Origin: Thermoplasmata archaeon
GTDB lineage: Archaea > Thermoplasmatota > E2 > UBA202 > JdFR-43
DNA length: 36,073 nucleotides
Reading direction: 5' to 3'
Assembly (NCBI GenBank): GCA_021162815.1
Contig: JAGGXW010000038.1
Coordinates: 1-36,073 of the forward strand
Below are positions 15,438 through 23,663 of the stretch, piece by piece. The notes beneath the pieces are model-generated. The model had not been told where the DNA came from. It saw only the letters and a list, made by a program, of their open reading frames with translations, and did no database searches. Numbering within the stretch: the first letter of the stretch is position 1; every line of letters begins with the position of its first letter. Both the position numbers and the translations under genes were made by a program.

Positions 15438-16969
15438 ACATAATGCTTCATATGCCGGCCCTGCTCATAGTGCTTCCGCTGCTTGCAGCATTTGTAACTC
15501 CATTAATTGACAAGCTTAGCAGAAAAGCCAGAAATGCGTTTGTTATAGCCATTGTTGTGATAGAGGAAATAATGATGCTTTTCTTTGCCTTTCACATTTT
15601 CTCAGGAAACATTGCCATCTATACCATGGGTAGCAGTGAGCCAACAAAACTTGTTACAGAGGCTGCAGTCCCCATAAGAATTGTTCTTGAAGTGGATGCA
15701 ATGAGCGCCTTCATGGGCATTATAAGTGCCACAGTTGCCATGGCTGCTGCCATATACTCCATTTCATTTGTGGAAGAGAGCAAGGGAAAGGGCAAGTTCT
15801 ATACATTGCTCCTGATCATGCTTGCCGGAATGATTGGAATGGAATTTACAGGAGATCTGTTCAACATGTTTGTTTTTCTTGAAATTCTCTCCATATCTTC
15901 CTGTGCCCTCATAGCATATCGCAACAGTGATGGAAATGCGGTGGAAGGAGCATTCAAGTACATGGTTGTTTCCAATATTGCAGCTTTGCTTGTGCTATTC
16001 TCCATAGCTCTTCTTTATTCCCAGTATGATTTGCTCAACATTGCAGCTTTAAGCAAGGTGATAAGCTATACGGAGCTTGATAAAGTAGCTCTCGTTCTGC
16101 TTGTTACATCTTTTGCCATGAAGGCCGGAAGTGTGCCAATGCATTACTGGGTTCCAGATGGCTATTCCCCAGCCCCAGCTTCCATTACAGCAATGCTTGT
16201 TTCCGCCACCCAGGCCAGTTTATATGCCCTCTTCAGAGTGAGCTTCACCCTCTATGGAAAGGTTATTACAGCCTCATACATTGGTGTATTCTTAATTATT
16301 CTTGGCCTTCTTTCCATGTTCATAGGAGTTACAATGGCTCTCTCCCAGAAGGACATAAAGAGGCTGATGGCATATCATTCTGTGAGTCAGACTGGATACA
16401 TGCTTCTCGGAGTTGGTATTGGATTGTACCTTCTCAACACCTCCGATTTTAACACTTATGGCATAAAGGCAATGGAGGGGGGGATATTCCACATAATAAA
16501 TAATGCAATGTACAAGGGCTTGCTTTTCCTTACGGCTGGAGCAATATTTTACAGGCTTAAAACCAGAAATTTAAATGAAATGGGCGGACTGGCTCATTCC
16601 ATGAAATACACTACCCTGTTCTTCATAATAGGGGCACTTGCCATAGCGGGAATACCTCCGTTCAATGGGTTTGCATCCAAATTGCTGATATACGAGGCTG
16701 CATATAGAGTAAGTCCAATTCTATCCATAGTAGCCATGATTGTGAGCATTCTCACACTGGCATCATTCGTTAAAGTATTTCATTCAGCATTCATGGGAGC
16801 AAAGATATATGAGGTGGAGGAGGCGCCGAAGAGCATGCTCATCGGGATGGCAATTCTGGCAGCGGTGATAATAATCCTCAGCATATTTCCAGGCTTGGTG
16901 GTTGATAAGATTGTCGCTCCGGCGGCTCATGCCCTTGCCAACTGGCAGGTTTATGCAGGAGGTGTTTAA
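15434..16969 (+). CDS. mbhH: Membrane-bound hydrogenase subunit H (MrpD/antiporter-like)
   Basis: The main ion-pumping subunit of the complex has 511 residues and about 14 membrane helices, like MrpD, NuoL, NuoM and NuoN. Conserved family features are visible: MEFTGDLFNMFVFLEILSI with the membrane Glu of helix 5, SFAMKAGSVPMHYWVPDGY with the helix 7 Lys, KDIKRLMAYHSVSQTGYM, and NGFASKLLIYEAA near helix 12. Proton or sodium translocation is driven by hydrogenase turnover. Starts with an ATGA overlap on mbhG. Confidence 0.96.
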   Translation: MNIMLHMPALLIVLPLLAAFVTPLIDKLSRKARNAFVIAIVVIEEIMMLFFAFHIFSGNIAIYTMGSSEPTKLVTEAAVPIRIVLEVDAMSAFMGIISATVAMAAAIYSISFVEESKGKGKFYTLLLIMLAGMIGMEFTGDLFNMFVFLEILSISSCALIAYRNSDGNAVEGAFKYMVVSNIAALLVLFSIALLYSQYDLLNIAALSKVISYTELDKVALVLLVTSFAMKAGSVPMHYWVPDGYSPAPASITAMLVSATQASLYALFRVSFTLYGKVITASYIGVFLIILGLLSMFIGVTMALSQKDIKRLMAYHSVSQTGYMLLGVGIGLYLLNTSDFNTYGIKAMEGGIFHIINNAMYKGLLFLTAGAIFYRLKTRNLNEMGGLAHSMKYTTLFFIIGALAIAGIPPFNGFASKLLIYEAAYRVSPILSIVAMIVSILTLASFVKVFHSAFMGAKIYEVEEAPKSMLIGMAILAAVIIILSIFPGLVVDKIVAPAAHALANWQVYAGGV

Positions 16970-17308
16970 ATGCTGAAAACATATGCAGGCTCATGGGATG
17001 CAATTACATGGATTATTGCATTCATAACAATAGCCATAGTTGTTTACATAATAAGGTCATTTGGAAGAAAGGACTACAGAAAGGGTGAGGCTCAAAAAGC
17101 ATTTTTCTCTGGAGAGGATGTCCTTTCCCCTGAAGAAATGCATGTGAGGGCATCCAATATTTACTGGGGTTTCGTGGAGGCGATGAAGGGATATTATGCA
17201 TGGATGAGAAAGATACACAATGGTATAATAAATGATTACATAGCCTGGTTTGTGGGTGTGGCTGCCATAATGTTCATTGTTTTCTTCATTCAGGAGGTGA
17301 TAAAGTGA
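16970..17308 (+). CDS. mbhI: Membrane-bound hydrogenase subunit I
   Basis: The 112-residue subunit has an N-terminal helix (WIIAFITIAIVVYIIRSFG) and a C-terminal helix (WFVGVAAIMFIVFFIQEVI) around a cytoplasmic loop containing FFSGEDVLSPEEMHVRASNIYWGF. It bridges the antiporter and hydrogenase modules in the Mbh architecture. The ATG follows the mbhH stop directly with no spacer. Confidence 0.9.
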   Translation: MLKTYAGSWDAITWIIAFITIAIVVYIIRSFGRKDYRKGEAQKAFFSGEDVLSPEEMHVRASNIYWGFVEAMKGYYAWMRKIHNGIINDYIAWFVGVAAIMFIVFFIQEVIK

Positions 17309-17736
17309 TTCCAAAGGCTTTTAAACGCTCGTTATGGGTCTTTCATGTTAACAGCGGTTCATGCAATGGATGCGATATTGAGATAGTTGCTGCTCTCACT
17401 CCAAGATATGATGTGGAAAGATTTGGAATAAAACTTGTTGGCTCTCCCCGCCATGCTGATGTGATAGCATTCACGGGGCCTGTAACGAAAGATATGGAAG
17501 AGAAGGTGAAACGTGTTATAGCTCAGGCGCCCGAGCCAAAGGTTATTGTTGTTGTTGGAGCCTGTGGCATAGGTGGAGGAGTGTTTCATGAATCATATCA
17601 TCTCTCTGGTCCCATAGACAAACTCATTCCCGATGCAAAGTTCTTCTATGTGCCAGGCTGCCCTCCCAGGCCGGAGGCAATAATACAGGCATTTGCCAAG
17701 GCATGGGAGTATCTGGAGGAGGTGGAGAAAAAATGA
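17305..17736 (+). CDS. mbhJ: Membrane-bound hydrogenase small subunit J
   Basis: The 143-residue protein is the short NuoB-like small subunit of group 4 [NiFe] hydrogenases. All four ligands of the single proximal [4Fe-4S] cluster are present: C20 and C23 (SGSCNGCDIE), C87 (VGACGIGGG) and C119 (VPGCPPRPE). The start appears to be GTG 17305, overlapping the mbhI stop (GTGA). It passes electrons from the MbhN clusters to the NiFe site in MbhL. Confidence 0.95.
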   Translation: MIPKAFKRSLWVFHVNSGSCNGCDIEIVAALTPRYDVERFGIKLVGSPRHADVIAFTGPVTKDMEEKVKRVIAQAPEPKVIVVVGACGIGGGVFHESYHLSGPIDKLIPDAKFFYVPGCPPRPEAIIQAFAKAWEYLEEVEKK

Positions 17737-18254
17737 ATGCAGAGGAGGCAATGAAAAAATTCCAGGATAATGGCTATGAGGCATGGCTCAGCTCCAGAAA
17801 TGCAGGAGTGAAGAACAGGGTTGAGAGAAAAACATTATGGGTTAAGGTGGAGAGAGATTCTATAAGGGAAGCTGCAGAATTTTTGAAGAATATGGCAGAT
17901 GAGTATCCTCATTTCAGTATAATCTCCTGCTCAGATGAAGGAGAGTACATGTGTTTGAACTATCACTTCACACTTTCCTATGCAAGGCGTTTACAGGAAT
18001 TCATTGTAACCCTGAAGGTGGATGTCCCCAAAGATGATCTGAGAATAGATTCAATTGCGGATATATTTCCCGCCATAATATATTCGGAAAGAGAGATAAA
18101 AGAGATGGCAGGAGTTGAGTTCAACGGCATACCCGATGACAGACACATGTTCCTCACCAAAGATTTTCCTTCTGGCGTATATCCATGGAGGAGAGATGAA
18201 ACAGCTCCAAAGGAAACAAACAAACTGTATGAGAGGTGGAAAAATGGCGCATGA
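17733..18254 (+). CDS. mbhK: Membrane-bound hydrogenase subunit K (NuoC-like)
   Basis: ATG 17733 overlaps the mbhJ stop (ATGA) and follows GGAGGTGGAG, so it is preferred over 17703. The 173-residue protein resembles complex I 30-kDa/NuoC: SIADIFPAIIYSEREIKEMAGVEFNGIPDDRHMFL matches the conserved NuoC block, ending in YPWRRDE. It is a structural partner of the large subunit. Confidence 0.9.
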   Translation: MNAEEAMKKFQDNGYEAWLSSRNAGVKNRVERKTLWVKVERDSIREAAEFLKNMADEYPHFSIISCSDEGEYMCLNYHFTLSYARRLQEFIVTLKVDVPKDDLRIDSIADIFPAIIYSEREIKEMAGVEFNGIPDDRHMFLTKDFPSGVYPWRRDETAPKETNKLYERWKNGA

Positions 18255-19464
18255 ATATGAGCTTTCAATAGGTCCAATTCATCCGGCCCTTAAAGAGCCA
18301 ATAATGATAAGGGTGAAGGTGGAGGGTGAGGAGATAGTTGATGTTGATGTTATAGCAAGCCAGAATCACAGAGGAATAGAATGGCTGGGTATGAACAGAA
18401 ATAATGCCATACAGAGCATATATCTTGCAGAGCGAGTATGTGGCATATGCAATTTCTGTCATCCTTCCTGCCTTGTAATGGCAGTTGAGGAAATAGCGGA
18501 TATAGAGGTGCCTGAAAGGGCACAGTATATAAGGGTAATACAGGGAGAGCTTGAGAGAATACATTCTCATCTACTCTGGGCTGGTGTCGCCGCTCATGAG
18601 CTCGGTTTTGATACACTTCTCCACTATGTATGGATGGTTAGGGAGAAGGTCATGGATGTTCTTGAACTTGTTAATGGTAATAGAGTAACAAAATCCATAA
18701 TAATGTACGGGGGTGTGAGGAGGGATATAAAAGAAGAGCATGTTGAACATATAAGAAAAATGCTTGATTACTACAGAAATGCCTTCTCAAAGCTTGCCAA
18801 GTTCTTCCTTGAGGATAAAACCATGGAGAAGAGAACAAGGGAGATAGGCATCCTTACAGAGAGAGATGCTATTGAACTCGCTGCAGTAGGACCAACAGCA
18901 AGGGCAAGTGGCATAAAGAAGGATGTGAGACAGGATTTTCCATACTTTGCGTATCCTGATTTTGATATCCATGCCATCACTCCAGACGAGCTTACTGGCT
19001 ATACTGTAGGAGATGTTTATGACAGAATTGTTGTGAGATTGCTTGAAGTGAAGCAGTCCATTGACATAATAGAGGAGGCATTGAATGAGATGCCATCTGG
19101 TGAGATAATTGCTGAGAAGAAACTTGTTAAGCTGATGGCAAAAATTAAAGCAAGTGAAGGGGAGGCTGTTGCCAGATATGAAGCGCCGAGAGGAGAGGAC
19201 ATACATTATGTTAAATTGAAGAAAGGTTTTGAACCCCTTTACTCCTGGAAGGTGAGAGCTCCCACATATATAAACATACTATCATGGCGCCCCATGCTTG
19301 TGGGTTATCAGATAGCGGACATTCCCATCATCGCGGCATCCATAGATCCATGCATGTCCTGCACCAACAGAATTGCTGTGGTTAAAGATGGGAAGGAAAG
19401 GATATTCACATCAGATTACTTCCACGAGTTATCTGTTAAAAAAACCAGGAGGTTGATGAAATGA
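18244..19464 (+). CDS. mbhL: Membrane-bound [NiFe]-hydrogenase large subunit L
   Basis: The catalytic subunit that reduces protons to H2. ATG 18244 (MAHEYELSIGPIHPALKEP) is the family start; the track's 18115 lies far inside mbhK. In the 406-residue protein both nickel-binding pairs are intact: C66 and C69 in RVCGIC and C370 and C373 in DPCMSCTNR. This identifies a real hydrogenase rather than a complex I-like or Mrp-Mbx relative that has lost the metal. About 33 residues follow the last Cys, with no obvious classical processing tail. It overlaps mbhK by 11 nt. Confidence 0.96.
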   Translation: MAHEYELSIGPIHPALKEPIMIRVKVEGEEIVDVDVIASQNHRGIEWLGMNRNNAIQSIYLAERVCGICNFCHPSCLVMAVEEIADIEVPERAQYIRVIQGELERIHSHLLWAGVAAHELGFDTLLHYVWMVREKVMDVLELVNGNRVTKSIIMYGGVRRDIKEEHVEHIRKMLDYYRNAFSKLAKFFLEDKTMEKRTREIGILTERDAIELAAVGPTARASGIKKDVRQDFPYFAYPDFDIHAITPDELTGYTVGDVYDRIVVRLLEVKQSIDIIEEALNEMPSGEIIAEKKLVKLMAKIKASEGEAVARYEAPRGEDIHYVKLKKGFEPLYSWKVRAPTYINILSWRPMLVGYQIADIPIIAASIDPCMSCTNRIAVVKDGKERIFTSDYFHELSVKKTRRLMK

Positions 19465-20459
19465 ACGGAGAATTTATTTTAAAACTGGTGCTTGAATGCA
19501 TTCTCCTTCCATTTTTCGCCATATTTTTTGGATTGCTGTTGAAGGGTATTGACAGAAAGCTTGTTGCAAGAATGCAGGCCCGTGTTGGTCCTCCAATAAG
19601 ACAGCCATTTCTTGATGTTATAAAACTTTTTTCCAAGGAGAATATTGTTCCGGAGCATGCTGTAAAGTGGATTTACAATGCCATGCCCCTTGTATGCCTT
19701 GCATCCTCCATAATGGTTCTGTTTTACATTCCTCTTGGCTTTCCTCCTCTATTGGCAGGGCATGGGGATCTTGTGCTTGTGCTGTACATACTCATTATCC
19801 CTTCCCTTGCCATGATTGCAGGTGGCTTCGCTTCCTCTTCCCCCTTCGCCACAGTGGGGGCGCAGCGTGAGATGGTGACAATGATTTCATATGAGCTTCC
19901 TCTCTCCATTGTCATAATGTCCATAGCATTTTATCTTCCAGGAAGCAATTCCTTCAGCCTTGATTTCATCTCCTCCCATCCTCTCTGGAATAGTGTTGGT
20001 GTTCTTGGCTTTGCTGGCCTCATATTGCTTTTAATGAGCCTCATAATTGTCACTCCCGGAGAGCTTGCAAAGGTGCCATTTGATGTTGCTGAGGCAGAAA
20101 CGGAAATTGCAGAGGGAGTGATGGTGGAGTATTCAGGCAGAAATCTTGCTTTATTCTACATGGCGGATGGAGTCAAAATATTTGCGTTTGCTTCTCTCAT
20201 CGTTGCCATTTTCTTCCCCTACAGCATTTCACCCCTGCTCAATCTTACTGGATTATATGCTGATATTGCAAATTTCCTGTTTTTCATTCTCAAGGTGGTG
20301 ATTGTTATGATATTCTCTGTCTCCATCATAAGGGCGGCGGTGGCGAGATACAGGATAACAAGCGTTGTCACAGGCTACTGGGTTACTGTTGCCATGATGG
20401 CATTGATTGGTTTGCTGCTGCTCATGTGGGATATGCATTATCATGTGAGGTGGTCATGA
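19461..20459 (+). CDS. mbhM: Membrane-bound hydrogenase subunit M (NuoH-like)
   Basis: The 332-residue protein has about eight membrane helices and the NuoH family sequences KLVARMQARVGPPIRQP near the N-terminus, FATVGAQREMVTMISYELPL in the middle and PFDVAEAETEIAEG, an acidic loop facing the hydrogenase. It anchors MbhJ/L/N and links redox chemistry to ion movement. ATGA overlaps join it to mbhL and mbhN. Confidence 0.95.
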   Translation: MNGEFILKLVLECILLPFFAIFFGLLLKGIDRKLVARMQARVGPPIRQPFLDVIKLFSKENIVPEHAVKWIYNAMPLVCLASSIMVLFYIPLGFPPLLAGHGDLVLVLYILIIPSLAMIAGGFASSSPFATVGAQREMVTMISYELPLSIVIMSIAFYLPGSNSFSLDFISSHPLWNSVGVLGFAGLILLLMSLIIVTPGELAKVPFDVAEAETEIAEGVMVEYSGRNLALFYMADGVKIFAFASLIVAIFFPYSISPLLNLTGLYADIANFLFFILKVVIVMIFSVSIIRAAVARYRITSVVTGYWVTVAMMALIGLLLLMWDMHYHVRWS

Positions 20460-20863
20460 TGTTTCCAATGTTCAAGCAGCTGATTGTGCAGATGTTCAGA
20501 AAACCTTTCACAAATCCTTTCCCTGCAAAATATGCTCCAAAAAGTATGAAGAAATTCATGGAAGATGTGGAGAAGGGCAAGGCAAAGATAAATCCTCCTG
20601 TTGAAATACCTGATGAGGAAACATTCAGGGGAAGGATTTTATATGATAGGGATAAATGCATTGGATGCCAGCTTTGCATAAAAGTATGTCCATCAAAGGC
20701 AATAGAATTCAAGAAGGAGGAGAAGAAAATAAGAATTTACATAGGAAGATGCATTTTCTGCAGCCAGTGCAATGATATATGCCCCACAAATGCTTTAAGC
20801 ATGGGAAATGAGTTTCTTCTTGCATCAGACAGCAAGGTAAATGATGAACTCGTGGTAGAATAG
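20456..20863 (+). CDS. mbhN: Membrane-bound hydrogenase subunit N, 2x[4Fe-4S] ferredoxin-like
   Basis: ATG 20456 overlaps the mbhM stop and begins MMFPMFKQLIVQ (135 residues); 20426 in the track lies inside mbhM. Two full [4Fe-4S] motifs are present: C68, C71, C74, C78 (CIGCQLCIKVCP) and C99, C102, C105, C109 (CIFCSQCNDICP). The subunit takes electrons from ferredoxin and passes them to MbhJ. It is the last gene of the operon, and hypD follows after 34 nt with its own TATA box. Confidence 0.95.
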   Translation: MMFPMFKQLIVQMFRKPFTNPFPAKYAPKSMKKFMEDVEKGKAKINPPVEIPDEETFRGRILYDRDKCIGCQLCIKVCPSKAIEFKKEEKKIRIYIGRCIFCSQCNDICPTNALSMGNEFLLASDSKVNDELVVE

Positions 20864-20869
20864 GACATA

Positions 20870-20880
20870 ACTATAAAAAC
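20870..20880 (+). promoter_or_regulatory. TATA box of hypD
   Basis: ACTATAAAAAC is centred about 24 nt before the hypD ATG at 20898, so hypD can be transcribed on its own as well as by read-through from mbh. Confidence 0.5.
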
Positions 20881-20897
20881 ATGCATTTCATTGTTTC

Positions 20898-21971
20898 ATG
20901 ATGTTTCATTACAGGGATGCCAAGCTTGTGGCAGAGATAGCAGATAAGCTAAGAAAAAAGAATCTTAATTTAAGAATAATGCATGTATGCGGTACACATC
21001 AGGATACAATTGTGAGATACGGGCTTGATAAAATTTTGAGAGATGCTGGCATAGATGTAAGAGAAGGCCCGGGCTGTCCTGTATGTGTGACAACCACAAG
21101 GGAAATAGAAGAGGTGAAGGCAATAGCAGAGCATGGAATCACCATCGCCACCTACGGAGATATGGCTCATGCTCCTGGCATGAACGGAAGCCTGTTTGAT
21201 ATGAAAAGTTATGGACATGATATAAGAATTGTTTACAGCATAGAGGATGCCATTAAAATTGCATCCAGCAAAAAAGTGGTTTTCTTTGCAGCAGGTTTTG
21301 AGACAACAGCTCCTTTAACAGCTCATATCATAAAGAAGAGGCCAAAAAATTTTTATGTTTACAGCTCCCATCGCCTCACACCACCTGCGGTTAAGGCAAT
21401 AGCCGCCATGGGGAAAATAAAGCTTCATGGATTGATACTGCCAGGGCATGTCTCCACCATAATAGGGAGCGAGCCATGGAAAGAAATCTCTATCAAATAT
21501 AAACTGCCGCAGGTGATAGCAGGATTTGAGCCTCTTGACGTGATGATGGCAGTATACATGATTGTTAGGCAGATTGAGGGGGGAAGACATGAGGTAGAGA
21601 ATGAATACAGCAGGGTTGTGGATGAAAGGGGAAATGAAAAGGCCCTGAAGGAAATGAATGAGGTGTTTAGGAGGGAAGACATTGAATGGAGAGGCTTTCC
21701 CATCCTTCCAGGCAGTGCACTTGAGATAAGAGAGGAATATGATGAAATGAATGCCAAAAAGGTTTTTGAGGAGTTTATTCCTTCTGGCAGAGAATATCAT
21801 GATCCTCCAGGATGCAGATGTGGTGAGGTGATAAGAGGAGAAATTTATCCATGGGAATGCCCTTTATTTGGAAGGGTATGTAAGCCCTCCAGTCCTGTTG
21901 GACCATGCATGGTTAGCGCAGAAGGGGCATGTGCAATAGAGTATAAATACGGGGCTAATCATCAACTATGA
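20898..21971 (+). CDS. hypD: Hydrogenase maturation protein HypD
   Basis: HypD works with HypC, and with HypE and HypF, to build the Fe(CN)2CO group of [NiFe] hydrogenases. The 357-residue protein has the conserved Cys at 31 (MHVCGTHQ) and the pair C60/C63 (GPGCPVCVTT), plus the C-terminal [4Fe-4S] Cys group (PPGCRCGE, YPWECPLFGRVCKPSSPVGPCMV). It starts at ATG 20898; a second ATG follows directly. It lies next to mbh, which fits its substrate, and overlaps the converging hypA by 17 nt. Confidence 0.96.
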   Translation: MMFHYRDAKLVAEIADKLRKKNLNLRIMHVCGTHQDTIVRYGLDKILRDAGIDVREGPGCPVCVTTTREIEEVKAIAEHGITIATYGDMAHAPGMNGSLFDMKSYGHDIRIVYSIEDAIKIASSKKVVFFAAGFETTAPLTAHIIKKRPKNFYVYSSHRLTPPAVKAIAAMGKIKLHGLILPGHVSTIIGSEPWKEISIKYKLPQVIAGFEPLDVMMAVYMIVRQIEGGRHEVENEYSRVVDERGNEKALKEMNEVFRREDIEWRGFPILPGSALEIREEYDEMNAKKVFEEFIPSGREYHDPPGCRCGEVIRGEIYPWECPLFGRVCKPSSPVGPCMVSAEGACAIEYKYGANHQL

Positions 21972-22332
21972 TTTTTGCATTTTTCACCATGCATTCCTTT
22001 CCTTCTATGATGTCAATTTCTCCTCCACACTTTGGACATTTAAAGACTGGCAGTTCAAAATGATATTCCTTGCTTTCCTCAACATGCATGCTTCCCTCAT
22101 ATCCGCATTTTCTGCATTTTATCCTCGCCTTCTTCACCTCAATATTTAACTCCGCTCCTTCAAGCAAGGTTCCTTCTGTAAGCACATCAAATGCAAATTT
22201 CATTTGCTCTGGGGATAAAAATGTGAGTTCGCCAACAATCATATCAACTCTCTCCACTCTCTTAACATTCATTCCCTTAATTTTATCAAGAATGGAATTT
22301 ACAACTCCTGTCATAACGGAATATTCATGCAT
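21955..22332 (-). CDS. hypA: Hydrogenase nickel-insertion protein HypA
   Basis: The true start is inside the track ORF at 22332, giving MHEYSVMTGVVNSI, where the N-terminal Met-His-Glu binds nickel (125 residues). A zinc site follows from two CxxC pairs, CRKCG and CPKCG. HypA delivers nickel to the large subunit, usually with HypB, which is not in this window. It is coupled to hypC by an 8-nt overlap. Confidence 0.95.
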   Translation of the reverse strand: MHEYSVMTGVVNSILDKIKGMNVKRVERVDMIVGELTFLSPEQMKFAFDVLTEGTLLEGAELNIEVKKARIKCRKCGYEGSMHVEESKEYHFELPVFKCPKCGGEIDIIEGKECMVKNAKIIVDD

Positions 22333-22540
22333 TTTCCAGCAATTCCTTCCATGCTTCAATACTCTTCCTTGCCTCCTCTTCCCTAATCTTCTGTATTGCA
22401 AATCCAGCATGAACTATGACATAATCCCCAACCTTAACATCAACAAGGCTTATGTTGGCCTTCCTTTTTGCTCCTCCGTAATCTATGATGGCATGCTCTC
22501 CTTCTATTTTTTCCACTCTGCCCGGTATGGCAAGGCACAT
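22325..22540 (-). CDS. hypC: Hydrogenase maturation chaperone HypC
   Basis: This 71-residue protein has the invariant start MCLAIPGRV; the Cys at position 2 binds the iron being loaded and then the large-subunit precursor. VDVKVGDYVIVHAGFAIQ is the family's second conserved segment. It is the first gene of a hypC-hypA pair and shares a very short promoter region with rlmH. Confidence 0.95.
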   Translation of the reverse strand: MCLAIPGRVEKIEGEHAIIDYGGAKRKANISLVDVKVGDYVIVHAGFAIQKIREEEARKSIEAWKELLENA

Positions 22541-22560
22541 GATTCCCTAATCGGCAATGT

Positions 22561-22570
22561 TATTTATAAT
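22561..22570. promoter_or_regulatory. Shared bidirectional promoter, hypC / rlmH
   Basis: The start codons at 22540 (minus) and 22588 (plus) are 47 nt apart. One box, TATTTATAAT, lies midway, about 24 nt from each, and is AT-rich enough on both strands to be the TATA box for both leaderless genes. The geometry is nearly the same as for pepD/DUF123. Confidence 0.5.
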
Positions 22571-22587
22571 TGATGGGTTTTAAATCA

Positions 22588-22983
22588 ATGAAGGTGATAT
22601 GTGTAGGCAGACTCAGGGAAAAATTTTACATTGAAGCCCAGAAACATTACCAGAAAATGCTGGAAAGAATAGCTCCTATCTCTATAGTGGAGGTGGAGGA
22701 GAAGGATATTGAAAGGCATGTGAGAAAATGTGATTATGTTATCCTGCTCAACGAAAATGGCAAGGAAATGGATTCAATGCAATTTTCATCTTTTCTGAGC
22801 AGGTTGATTGTGGAAAAGAAGATATGCTTTGTAGTTGGAGGATGGAGCGGTTTGAAAATTGATGCCGATTTTGTTCTTTCCCTCTCAAAAATGACATTTC
22901 CATATCAGATGGCAAGAATAATTCTTCTTGAGCAGATATACAGAGCCATGGCCATTTCAAAGGGCATAGACTATCACAAATGA
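22588..22983 (+). CDS. rlmH: rRNA large subunit pseudouridine methyltransferase RlmH (SPOUT)
   Basis: RlmH methylates a pseudouridine in helix 69 of 23S rRNA (1915 in E. coli). ATG 22588 (MKVICVGRLREKFY) is preferred over 22570 by promoter spacing and family start; 131 residues. The SPOUT knot is seen in ICFVVGGWSGL, and the C-terminus LSKMTFPYQMARIILLEQIYRAMAISKGIDYHK is nearly diagnostic. RlmH is mainly bacterial, with scattered archaeal members. It is followed after 26 nt by two methyltransferase-like genes. Confidence 0.95.
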   Translation: MKVICVGRLREKFYIEAQKHYQKMLERIAPISIVEVEEKDIERHVRKCDYVILLNENGKEMDSMQFSSFLSRLIVEKKICFVVGGWSGLKIDADFVLSLSKMTFPYQMARIILLEQIYRAMAISKGIDYHK

Positions 22984-23009
22984 TTTTTACCAGAAAAGTA
23001 TAGAGTTGT

Positions 23010-23663
23010 ATGTATTATCCAGAATCAAAGGTTGAACTCCGTGGCTTCACAGCAAAACATTATGATTTTCTCATAAGCACCTTAACCCTCGGAAGCCATT
23101 ACAGAATGATTGGAAAAGCGATAAAGGAGATGAAATTAAAAGATGGAGAAAGAATTCTTGACCCGGGCGCAGGCACAGGCAGAATAGCATGCATGATGCT
23201 TGATGAAGCCAATGTTAAAATAACCGCAATGGACATAAGCAAGGAAATGATAAGTTCATTCAGTAAAAGATGCGGAGGAAGAGCTGAAATAGTTGAAAGG
23301 AGAATAGATATTTCATTTGAATTTGAAGAAAAGTTTGATAAGGCATTCATATCCTTCGTTCTTCACGGATTTCTCCATGAGGTGAGGCTTGAAATAATAA
23401 AAAATGTGCATAGAAATTTGATGAGCAATGGTGAATTCTTCATTCTTGATTACAGTGAATTTTCAATTGAAAATGCACCTTTTATTGTGAAAGCTTTATT
23501 CAAAGCAATTGAATGTCCTTATGCCTTTGATTATATAAAACATGACTGGAAGAAGATACTGGCGGAGAATGAATTCAACAAATTCAGAGAAAAATTCTTC
23601 TTTAACGGGTATGTAAGGCTTTTAAGGGCGGTTAAAAATGATGCTGTGGAAAATGGAAGCTGA
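23010..23663 (+). CDS. Class I SAM-dependent methyltransferase (UbiE-like fold)
   Basis: This 217-residue Rossmann methyltransferase has motif I RILDPGAGTGRIA, the acidic end of strand 2 (ITAMDIS), and motif IV region FDKAFISFVLHGFLHE. The overall layout is that of UbiE/Coq5-type small-molecule enzymes, but the substrate is unknown. It starts with MYYPESKVELRGF and overlaps the next methyltransferase-like gene by 26 nt, so the two are probably made together. Confidence 0.85.
   Translation: MYYPESKVELRGFTAKHYDFLISTLTLGSHYRMIGKAIKEMKLKDGERILDPGAGTGRIACMMLDEANVKITAMDISKEMISSFSKRCGGRAEIVERRIDISFEFEEKFDKAFISFVLHGFLHEVRLEIIKNVHRNLMSNGEFFILDYSEFSIENAPFIVKALFKAIECPYAFDYIKHDWKKILAENEFNKFREKFFFNGYVRLLRAVKNDAVENGS

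Noticed and set aside
13002-17308. Stand-alone Mrp antiporter or sulfur-reducing Mbx complex
   Set aside because: The hydrogenase genes follow without a break, and both Cys pairs for nickel are present in the large subunit.
18115-18243. N-terminal extension of MbhL in the ORF track
   Set aside because: It is the out-of-frame 3' part of mbhK; the family start is at 18244.
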